From assembly GCF_019665765.1 (NCBI RefSeq), contig NZ_CP081150.1:310001-374000 (forward strand): DNA of 64,000 nt. Direction: 5' to 3'. Below, one piece after another: positions 17,596 through 24,892 of the stretch (its first letter is position 1; every line of letters begins with the position of its first letter). Source of the DNA: Deefgea tanakiae (GTDB taxonomy: Bacteria > Pseudomonadota > Gammaproteobacteria > Burkholderiales > Chitinibacteraceae). A model generated the notes under the pieces. That model was not told the origin of the DNA, ran no database searches, and saw only the letters and a program-made list of their open reading frames with translations. Position numbers and translations under genes: made by a program.

Positions 17596-18657
17596 ATGAA
17601 CGCGATACATAAAATAATCGGTCTGGCTGCATTAGTTGCCAGTACTTGGGGAATTGCAGGTGAAACAACTGGGCCAAATGGTGAAAAGCCAACGGCCTAT
17701 ACACAAGTGACGCTTAAGCCAGATCAAACAAAGGCGCTACAAAGCAAAAAGTATAAAGCGGCGATTTTGATGCACACTACGTCAGACTTTTCATCTGCGC
17801 TGATTAAAGGTGCAAAAGAAGTCTTTGCCGAACAAGGGATTAGTGTTGTGGCAGTGACCGACGCGGAAATGGATCCCAAAAAACAGCGCACAGATTTAGA
17901 AACAGTGCTTGCGCTGAAACCCGACGTGATCATTTCATTGGTTATTGACCCAGTTTCGGGTGCTGCAGCTTTTCGCCAGGCTAGCGATAAAGGCGTCAAA
18001 CTAGTTTTTATTAGCAATGCACCACAAGGCTTTAAGGCGGGCAAAGATTACGCTGGCATCGTGACCGATGACTTATACGGCATGGGCAAATCGGCTGCAG
18101 AGTTAATGGCGGCCAGCATCGGTGGTAAAGGCGATGTTGCCTTGCTTTATCATGCAGCTAATTACTATGTAACCAATCAGCGCGATGCGGCTGTAAAAAC
18201 CGAATTGGCCAAATTCCCTGGCATCAAGATTATCGCTAATAAAGGAATTGCTAATCCAAATGATGGCGAAGTCATCGCGGGGGCGATTTTGACGCAAAAT
18301 CCTAGCGTGAAAGCGATTTATGCTCCTTGGGACGCCATTGCGGAGGGTGTAACTGCGGCTGCGCGCGCAGCAGGGCGCAAAGATGTCAAAGTAGTGACGA
18401 TGGATTTGGGTGCGGCCACTGCGCTCGACATGGTGAAAGGCGGCAATGTCGCTGGTATTGTCACTGATCTACCGTATGACATGGGCAAAACGTTGGCGCG
18501 TATGGGGGCATTGGCTTTGCTGAATCAGCCAACACCGCCATTTGTGACAGTGGACGCGATCAAAGTGACGCCAGCCAATTTGGACACTCAATGGCAAAAA
18601 GCCCTCTCGCGAACGCCACCTGATGCGATTCAAAAAGCATTAGCCAATCGAAAATAG
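17596..18657 (+). CDS. Sugar ABC transporter, periplasmic binding protein (RbsB-like)
   Basis: A 353-residue protein of the Peripla_BP_4/ribose-binding type. ATG 17596 follows GAGAGGTGG; the frame is open to 17566 but that stretch has no signal. A signal peptide (MNAIHKIIGLAALVASTWGIAG) is clear. The two-lobed fold is suggested by AAILMHTTSDFSSALIKGAKEVF at the start of lobe 1 and the GIVTDDLYGMGKSAAELM and AIYAPWDAIAEGV segments. It is the first gene of a three-gene CUT2-type importer and should decide its specificity. The downstream GH3 hexosaminidase suggests an amino sugar or chitin/peptidoglycan-derived saccharide; this is inference. Confidence 0.9.
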   Translation: MNAIHKIIGLAALVASTWGIAGETTGPNGEKPTAYTQVTLKPDQTKALQSKKYKAAILMHTTSDFSSALIKGAKEVFAEQGISVVAVTDAEMDPKKQRTDLETVLALKPDVIISLVIDPVSGAAAFRQASDKGVKLVFISNAPQGFKAGKDYAGIVTDDLYGMGKSAAELMAASIGGKGDVALLYHAANYYVTNQRDAAVKTELAKFPGIKIIANKGIANPNDGEVIAGAILTQNPSVKAIYAPWDAIAEGVTAAARAAGRKDVKVVTMDLGAATALDMVKGGNVAGIVTDLPYDMGKTLARMGALALLNQPTPPFVTVDAIKVTPANLDTQWQKALSRTPPDAIQKALANRK

Positions 18658-18724
18658 CAGCGGTTATGTTTTAAATGGACTTTTTATAGGCTTTTGAAGC
18701 ATATACCTTGCTATGGAGTTTGCT

Positions 18725-20218
18725 ATGTCACATGCAGCAGCGATTGTCGCTCAAGGCATTTTTAAGCAATTTGACGGCAATGCGGTTTTAAAAGGCGTTG
18801 ATTTTGAATTGGCGCGCGGTGAGATTCACGCGGTGGTCGGGCAAAACGGAGCAGGCAAATCCACCTTGATGAAAGTGCTCAACGGCACTCATCAGCCCGA
18901 CAAGGGCAGCTTAAGTATCTTTGGCCGCGCAGCGAGTTTTAGCTCAACCGGCGAAGCGCGCTCGCGCGGTATTGCGATGGTGTATCAGGAGCTTAGCCTC
19001 GTGCCGACGATGTCGGTGGCCGACAATATTTTCATGAATAACTGGATTATCGTCGGCGGACTGCTCGATGTCGATGCGATGCGCGCCGCGACGCAGCGGC
19101 TGCTCGATAAAGTCGGCATTGCCAATGAAATTTCGCCCGATCAACTGGTTGAGTCGCTCAGTATGGGGCAGCGGCAATTGGTTGAGATTGCCAAAGCGCT
19201 GTCGAGTAATGCGCAGATTATAATTTTGGACGAGCCCACGGCATCGCTGTCGGATCAGGAAATCGAGCGTCTGTTCGTTGCGATACGCCGGCTGCAAAGT
19301 GAAGGTGTTTCGCTGATTTATATCACGCATTATTTGCGCGATATTTTTAAAATCTGCAATCGCGTCAGTGTGCTGCGCGATGGGCGTTGTGTGCAGCAGT
19401 GGGCGGTGAGCGAGACTTCAGTGCCGCAATTGGTGGCGTCGATGCTCGGCGAGGCGGTGTCGAGGCAAAACAATTGGCAACGAGCGACGACGGATTTGCC
19501 GCATTCAGCGACGCCCTTGCTGGAAGTGGAAAATCTGGTGACCTCGCATCTGGATGAAGTCTCGTTCAAAGTCTATCCGGGGCAAATTGTCGGGCTGGCG
19601 GGGCTCTTGGGCAGCGGGCGCACCGAAATTTTAAATGCGATTTTTGGCCTGGATCCACTCGATAGCGGGCAGATACGCGTCAATGGTCGAGCGGTGCAGA
19701 TACAGTCGCCCGCGCAGGCGATTGCGCATGGCATTAACTTGGTGCCGGAAGATCGGCGCAGCCAAGGTTTGATTCTGGATTTCAGCGTGATGGACAATCT
19801 CTGGCTGTGTTCTTTACGCAAGCTGGCAAATCCTGTCTTTATCGATCAGAATCGGGCGGCTGAGATTGCGCATGAATTGGTCAAACGCTTACAAGTGAAA
19901 ACCACGGGCATCGATCAGGCGGTGCGTTTTCTGTCCGGCGGTAATCAGCAAAAAGTCGTGATCGGCAAATGCCTGCACACTCAAGCCAAAGTTTTGCTGC
20001 TCGATGACCCAACGTTTGGCATCGATTTGGCGGCCAAACACGAAATCATGCACATCGTGAATGACTACGTGCAGCAGGGTAATGCGGTGGTGTTTGTATC
20101 GAGTGAATACAGTGAGATCGCCAGCTTTTGTGACACGACTTACATCGTGAAAAAAGGGCGTATCGCAGGCCAATTGGCGGCAACAACAGAAGAGCGGCTA
20201 CTTGCCGCCGTACAGTGA
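18725..20218 (+). CDS. Sugar ABC transporter, duplicated ATP-binding protein (RbsA-like)
   Basis: A 497-residue ATPase with two fused ABC cassettes, as in RbsA/MglA/XylG. Cassette 1 has Walker A GQNGAGKST, signature LSMGQRQ and Walker B IIILDEPTAS. Cassette 2 has the degenerate GLLGSGRTE, signature LSGGNQQKV and VLLLDDPTFGID, as usual for this family. I prefer ATG 18725 because GGAG lies 7 bp upstream; ATG 18713 is the alternative. It lies 67 bp after the binding protein and 9 bp before the permease, in one operon. Confidence 0.94.
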   Translation: MSHAAAIVAQGIFKQFDGNAVLKGVDFELARGEIHAVVGQNGAGKSTLMKVLNGTHQPDKGSLSIFGRAASFSSTGEARSRGIAMVYQELSLVPTMSVADNIFMNNWIIVGGLLDVDAMRAATQRLLDKVGIANEISPDQLVESLSMGQRQLVEIAKALSSNAQIIILDEPTASLSDQEIERLFVAIRRLQSEGVSLIYITHYLRDIFKICNRVSVLRDGRCVQQWAVSETSVPQLVASMLGEAVSRQNNWQRATTDLPHSATPLLEVENLVTSHLDEVSFKVYPGQIVGLAGLLGSGRTEILNAIFGLDPLDSGQIRVNGRAVQIQSPAQAIAHGINLVPEDRRSQGLILDFSVMDNLWLCSLRKLANPVFIDQNRAAEIAHELVKRLQVKTTGIDQAVRFLSGGNQQKVVIGKCLHTQAKVLLLDDPTFGIDLAAKHEIMHIVNDYVQQGNAVVFVSSEYSEIASFCDTTYIVKKGRIAGQLAATTEERLLAAVQ

Positions 20219-20227
20219 GGATGCATC

Positions 20228-21202
20228 ATGGATATCGCCATTAAACGCGCCACTTTTCCTTTTGCCATCGGGCAATGGCAACGCTATATTATTTATTTTG
20301 TGTTTGTCGGCCTGTTTGTATTTTTTTCGATTTTTCTGCACGACAAAGGCTTTTTGCAAGCAGGTAATTTGATGAACATCGCGCGGCAAACAGCGATGAT
20401 TTCAATTATGGCGGTCGGTATGACCTTTGTGCTGTCGGCGGCCGAAATTGATTTATCGTTTGGCGCCGTGGTGGCTCTCTCGGCGGTTACCGTTGCGCTG
20501 CTGTTGCCGTACGGGATGATTGTCGCCGTTCCAGCCGCGCTCTTGGTTGGCGCTTTGTGTGGGCTGATTAATGGGCTGTTTGTGTCGAAAGTTGGGATTC
20601 CATCGTTTCTGGTGACCTTAGGAATGACGGGCATTATCACTGGCATTACGCGCTGGGTTACCGATTTGCAGACGATTCCGGTGGATAACGAAACCTTTGC
20701 CTTTATTTTTGGCTCGGGCGATATCGGGCCGATTTCGGTGCTGTTTATCTGGATGATGGTGATTGCGGCGGGTGGCCATGTTTTGCTGCGTAAAACCAGC
20801 TTTGGTAAAGAAGTCCTCGCCAGCGGCGGCAATAAAATCTCGGCGATGTATTCGGGCATTAACGTCAATCGCGTCAAGCTGTATGTCTTGGTGCTCAACT
20901 CAACCTTGGCTGCGCTGGCGGGTATTTTGTATGCTGGCCGTTTGCAAAGCGCGCGCTACACCTTGGGTGAGAGCGATCTGATGATGGTGATTGCGGCGGT
21001 GATTATCGGCGGCACCAGTTTGTTTGGTGGCAAAGGCACGGTGATTGGCGCACTGATCGGTGCGCTGATTATGGGTATGGTTAATAACGGGCTGGTGCTG
21101 ATGGGCTTGAATGTGGATCAGCAATTGATCCTGCGTGGCATCATTATTATTTTCGCCGTCACGATGACGATGGGTACTTTGCGGAAAAAGAAAAAGTCCT
21201 AA
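20228..21202 (+). CDS. Sugar ABC transporter permease (RbsC-like)
   Basis: A 324-residue integral membrane protein with about ten hydrophobic segments and the family block AAEIDLSFGAVVALSAVTVALLL near residue 75. It also has a GKGTVIGALIGALIMGMVNNGL segment near the C-terminus typical of BPD_transp_2 permeases. ATG 20228 has GAGG upstream and follows the ATPase gene by 9 bp. Only one permease gene is present, so a homodimer is expected, as in RbsC systems. Confidence 0.93.
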   Translation: MDIAIKRATFPFAIGQWQRYIIYFVFVGLFVFFSIFLHDKGFLQAGNLMNIARQTAMISIMAVGMTFVLSAAEIDLSFGAVVALSAVTVALLLPYGMIVAVPAALLVGALCGLINGLFVSKVGIPSFLVTLGMTGIITGITRWVTDLQTIPVDNETFAFIFGSGDIGPISVLFIWMMVIAAGGHVLLRKTSFGKEVLASGGNKISAMYSGINVNRVKLYVLVLNSTLAALAGILYAGRLQSARYTLGESDLMMVIAAVIIGGTSLFGGKGTVIGALIGALIMGMVNNGLVLMGLNVDQQLILRGIIIIFAVTMTMGTLRKKKKS

Positions 21203-21264
21203 TCGGGTTGCGCTAGGGCGCCACTTCTAAATTACTCCCGTCATGTATTGAACTGAAGCTAATG

Positions 21265-21291
21265 GGGTATCTGCTGTTGATGCAGATACCC
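21265..21291 (+). terminator. Hairpin between the ABC operon and the GH3 gene
   Basis: GGGTATCTGC and GCAGATACCC form a perfect 10-bp stem with a 7-base loop, 62 bp after the permease stop. There is no T run, so it may only attenuate transcription into the GH3 gene or protect the upstream mRNA. Confidence 0.45.
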
Positions 21292-21401
21292 TAGGCGAAG
21301 CTTTGCCTGCTGTTTTTACTATCGTCTATTTTTCTTGGTTTTAATTTTCGGGCGGGCGTTTTTTTGGCCGTCTGTTCATTCGCACACAAAGGATTTGTAC
21401 C

Positions 21402-23027
21402 ATGTTTGAACGCTATCGCGAGCAGGCCTGCCAGATGGTGGCTAATTGGTCTGTGGCAGAAAAAATCGGGCAATTGTTTATTCTGGCATTCCCCGGCAAA
21501 AACGCCGAAGCCGCCCGTATTTTGATCGAGCAATATAATCTGGGTGGCTGCTATCTGAGCCAAGATAACGCCGAAACGTTTGCCGAAGCGCGGCAATTAA
21601 CACGGGCAATGGCGGCGATGGTGCAGCAGCGCGAGCATCATGTGCCCTTGCTGCTGGGCGTTGATCAGGAAGGGGCTTGGAGCGTGCTGACGCCGGCTTC
21701 CACCACGGGGCCGGGTAATCTGGCGCTCGGCGCGGCCAATCAAACCGAGCTAACGTCGGCGATGTATGCTGTGTTTGGCGAGCAAATGCGTTCGGCGGGG
21801 TTTAATTGTGTGCTCGGGCCGTGTTCCGATGTCAATTTAAAACCCAACTCACCCATTATCGATACGCGCGCGTTTGGCGAAGTGCCGACACACGTCGCAG
21901 CGCATGTGGCGGCGGCGGTGCAGGGTGGGCATCAGGGTGGCATTACCGTGTGTGCCAAGCATTTTCCGGGGCACGGCGATACCACGGGTGATACGCATCG
22001 CGAGATTCCGGTGGTGGATAAATCGTTTGAGCAATTGATGCAGCAAGACCTACTGCCATTTAAGGCGGCGGTCGATGCTGGCGTTGATCTGGTGATGACC
22101 TCGCACATTCGCTATCCGCAACTTGATGCGGCGCATCCCGCGACGCTGTCCGCACCGATTTTGCGCGTCGTGTTGCGCGAGCAGCTGGGCTTTGGCGGGA
22201 TTGTGATTTCCGATAGTATGAATATGGGCGCGATCCGTCGCAATTACGCGCCCGTTGACGCGGCGCTGCTGGCGTTTAAGGCTGGTATCGACATGATGAT
22301 GTTGTCTGAAGAGCATTACGATCACAATACGGCGTATTTGGATAATCAATTGGCGATGCTGGATGCAATTGTGGTTGAGGCGACTGCGGGGCGTTTTCCC
22401 GAGCTCGATAGTATCGTCAGCCGAGTTGTCGCCTTCAAACTAGCCCGTTTGCAGCCGATGGCCTTGTATCAAGATTTTAATCTGGCGGCGCATTTGGAAA
22501 TCGAAAAACAGGCGGCGCAGGCAGCTGTGAAAATATTGCGCGACCCCGCGCAGTTATTACCGATTCAGGCCGATCAGCAGGTGGTGGTGATTCAAACTAC
22601 GCCGCTGGCCGACTACGCCAATCTAATGAATCCGCGTGGCATCGGCCCCAATCAGGCGATCAGCGCCTTCGATTACTTTGCCGCAGAAATTAGCTTGCAT
22701 CTGGAAGCGGATCGGTTGTTGATTCTTGATTATGCCGCGGCGCAGGCGTGGCTGCTCAATCAGGCGTCTTCATCGACCGCGCTGGTGCTGGCGGTAACGG
22801 AAAATTATCCGCTGCCCGGCGAGGATTTTCAGCAAGCGGCGTCGCGCGAGTTGGTTGATACTTTGCGTCGAACCGTGCCGCAGCAGCTGTTAATCGTGGG
22901 CTTACGTAGCGGCTATGAGGCGATGAATAGCGATGTGCCATATCTGTGCGCTTATTCCAGTCGAGAGTGTAGTGCGCGCGCAGCAGCCAGGGTATGTGCG
23001 GGCGAGATTCAATCTGTTTTAATTTAG
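21402..23027 (+). CDS. GH3 beta-N-acetylhexosaminidase (NagZ-like, two-domain)
   Basis: A 541-residue GH3 enzyme starting at ATG 21402 after AAAGGA. The barrel carries KHFPGHGDTTGDTH, the loop with the Asp-His pair that separates NagZ-type N-acetylglucosaminidases from GH3 beta-glucosidases, and ISDSMNMGAI with the nucleophile Asp. Residues from about 360 on form a second alpha/beta domain as in longer NagZ relatives. No signal peptide is visible, so it probably acts in the cytoplasm on imported GlcNAc-containing oligosaccharides. It follows the ABC operon by 200 bp on the same strand and is convergent with a LuxR-type gene. Chitin or peptidoglycan fragments are the likely substrates. Confidence 0.9.
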   Translation: MFERYREQACQMVANWSVAEKIGQLFILAFPGKNAEAARILIEQYNLGGCYLSQDNAETFAEARQLTRAMAAMVQQREHHVPLLLGVDQEGAWSVLTPASTTGPGNLALGAANQTELTSAMYAVFGEQMRSAGFNCVLGPCSDVNLKPNSPIIDTRAFGEVPTHVAAHVAAAVQGGHQGGITVCAKHFPGHGDTTGDTHREIPVVDKSFEQLMQQDLLPFKAAVDAGVDLVMTSHIRYPQLDAAHPATLSAPILRVVLREQLGFGGIVISDSMNMGAIRRNYAPVDAALLAFKAGIDMMMLSEEHYDHNTAYLDNQLAMLDAIVVEATAGRFPELDSIVSRVVAFKLARLQPMALYQDFNLAAHLEIEKQAAQAAVKILRDPAQLLPIQADQQVVVIQTTPLADYANLMNPRGIGPNQAISAFDYFAAEISLHLEADRLLILDYAAAQAWLLNQASSSTALVLAVTENYPLPGEDFQQAASRELVDTLRRTVPQQLLIVGLRSGYEAMNSDVPYLCAYSSRECSARAAARVCAGEIQSVLI

Positions 23028-23031
23028 CAGT

Positions 23032-23826
23032 CTATACCCCTGGGTAAGAGCCCAGGGTGATTAGATAATTTCGCAGATTAATGCCTTTATTGGTAATCCC
23101 CAATTTGGCGCGCAGGCTGTTGCGATGGTTTTCGACCGTCTTCGATGCCACGCTTAGGCTGGTCGCGATTTCTTTGGTCGACATGCCCACCTTAATAAAT
23201 TTGGCCACCTGTACTTCAGAGGGTGTTAATAGCGCATACAAGCTGGCATCGATGTCGGCGTCGTCGTTCAGCGTTGACACAACCATGCCTTCGATTAAGT
23301 CCAAGCACATGCCCAAAATCGGGTCGGTGATCGAGGCTTTGATCTGGCGAATTTTGGGGAGATGCACATTACGAATCCGTTCGAGCAATTCGTCCATTTC
23401 GCCGCCATCTTGCCATTCGCGCACATCGCTGAGCGTTTCGGTTAGGCTGTAAAACTTCTCAAAATCAGGGTTGCTCAAGTGCGCGTCGTTTTCTTCTTCC
23501 TGCGAGCCTACTTCCAGATTCCACAATTGCTCATTGACGCGAAATAAATGCAGCTGCAGATTGCGATTGTAAAATTTCCAGCCATCTGCCCCTGTTACCG
23601 ACGTTTTACTTAGCGCACTAATCGCCAGTAGATTGTCTTTTCCAATCAAAAACGTGAAGTCGTCCAGCCGTTTTGCGTTGTCGTGCGAGGGATAATTGTG
23701 AGACAGAATTTCGCCTGAACTAAAAAAGCTAATTATAAATATGTTTCTATACGACAGAACGTGTTGCAGCGCAGTAAGTTTGAGCTGCAAGGCGTTATTT
23801 GGCAAATCAGTAGTCAAGTTATTCAT
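23032..23826 (-). CDS. LuxR-type transcriptional regulator
   Basis: A 264-residue regulator. ATG 23826 is preferred; the frame is open to 23877 by a TTG, and neither has a strong ribosome-binding site. The C-terminal 60 residues are a LuxR/FixJ helix-turn-helix (LTPSEVQVAKFIKVGMSTKEIA, SLSVASKTVENHRNSLRAKLGI). The N-terminal 190 residues have a PAS/GAF-like pattern (NIFIISFFSSGEILSHNY, LLAISALSKT) but no clear family, and no phosphoreceiver Asp triad or acyl-homoserine-lactone-binding signature was recognised. It converges on the GH3 gene, so it may control the uptake operon or the chitinase that begins 1 kb away divergently. Confidence 0.85.
   Translation of the reverse strand: MNNLTTDLPNNALQLKLTALQHVLSYRNIFIISFFSSGEILSHNYPSHDNAKRLDDFTFLIGKDNLLAISALSKTSVTGADGWKFYNRNLQLHLFRVNEQLWNLEVGSQEEENDAHLSNPDFEKFYSLTETLSDVREWQDGGEMDELLERIRNVHLPKIRQIKASITDPILGMCLDLIEGMVVSTLNDDADIDASLYALLTPSEVQVAKFIKVGMSTKEIATSLSVASKTVENHRNSLRAKLGITNKGINLRNYLITLGSYPGV
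23038..23057. terminator. Hairpin at the convergent GH3/LuxR ends
   Basis: CCCTGGG and CCCAGGG pair across a 6-base loop, 11 bp after the GH3 stop and inside the last codons of the LuxR gene. Confidence 0.5.
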
Positions 23827-24197
23827 GATTAGCGTGTTTTTCGTGCGTTGGGCAGATAGTATCTCAGGGTTGGACAATAAACACTGTTGTGCGCTTATTA
23901 AGCTTAATTTATGGTCTTTCTTTGATTGTCTTGTTTGTGTGAGTAAGTATGACTCGATATTTGATTAATAGCGACGCTCTCATCTGATAAGGGGGTCAAA
24001 AAACGCATTAACCTAGTTGAGCAGACCTTGAGCTACCAAGTATTTACACCGCGTGGATGTTAACGCAGTTACAGCGGGTAAATTAGCGTAGGTTTTTACT
24101 CTGCAAGTTACTTTGTCGCTGTTTAATTGACCACAAACCGACAACTTTTCAATTTTCAATCTCTGGCGCTTGTGCCATTGGGGCCTGCGTCCGCTCT

Positions 24198-24304
24198 GGC
24201 CGACCTGTCGAAGTCAAAGCGTGAAAAACGAAAGGCCGCAAACCATCAGGTTGCGGCCTTTCGTTTTCGTGGGGCATGCTTGTGCTGCTCGGCCTTAGCG
24301 GTCA
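24198..24304 (+). repeat. Dispersed palindromic repeat, copy B
   Basis: A strong stem AAAGGCCGCAACC-type (AAAGGCCGCAAACC pairing with GGTTGCGGCCTTT) is followed by GCATGCTTGTGCTGCTCGGCC. It aligns with copy C from CTGGCCGA through the hairpin to CTGCTCGGCC, and with copy A in the other orientation. The stem is also a good terminator. Confidence 0.7.
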
Positions 24305-24611
24305 CTCAAAATCTCTTTGTCAATAGCCCAAAATAATGTGCCACAACAACCTGAGAAATGTGAGGTGCTAGCCTTGGGTAATTATTATAAAAACCTGACT
24401 GGCTGCGTCTTAATTTTGAAACAAAAAAGAAAGTTTTTTGGCTAAGTAGCAATACTTCACTATTCAAATTTTGAAAAAATGTAAATTTATTTATGTAGTT
24501 TTTCCAACTTTGGAATACATTTTTTTTGACTCTAGTGGTACATAAGTATTTTCTAATTTTGCATGGCATCCAAATTTAAACAAATGTTTCATCTGGCTAC
24601 CAAATGTATTC

Positions 24612-24632
24612 TACAGGGCATGTTGCCCTGTA
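24612..24632. promoter_or_regulatory. Operator-like inverted repeat before the chitinase
   Basis: TACAGGGCA-TGT-TGCCCTGTA is a perfect 9-bp inverted repeat with a 3-bp spacer, about 90 bp upstream of the promoter candidate. Symmetry and position suit a dimeric regulator; the absence of a T run argues against a terminator. Confidence 0.45.
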
Positions 24633-24720
24633 AAAGATGGAATTGATAATTGGTTTGTAATGCACTAATTACTCAATTTCGCGCCTAAACAAAATGTAAG
24701 TGCATAGGAACGAACCAAGC

Positions 24721-24749
24721 TTGACAAGGTTATTACATTTGCAAATTAA
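24721..24749 (+). promoter_or_regulatory. Promoter candidate for the chitinase
   Basis: Consensus TTGACA at 24721 with AATTAA after 17 bp (or ATTAAT after 18). The -35 is perfect, the -10 weak. The leader to the ATG would be about 140 bases. Confidence 0.4.
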
Positions 24750-24892
24750 TGGATACACAACACCAGAATACGCCGACCAATTACCAAAGCGGGTGTTTGA
24801 TACTGTCGATTTACTTACTGTTTTGTATGGGTTAGTAATGCCAGTGTCCAGCGCTAGGTCGCACACAAAATACAAAACATGGAGAATCCAGT

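Larger units (their letters stand above)
24305..24892. other. AT-rich chitinase upstream region
   Basis: Long gene-free stretch before the chitinase start. Apart from the inverted repeat at 24612 and the promoter candidate at 24721, nothing was recognised. Short frames on either strand lack ribosome-binding sites and family resemblance. Confidence 0.55.
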
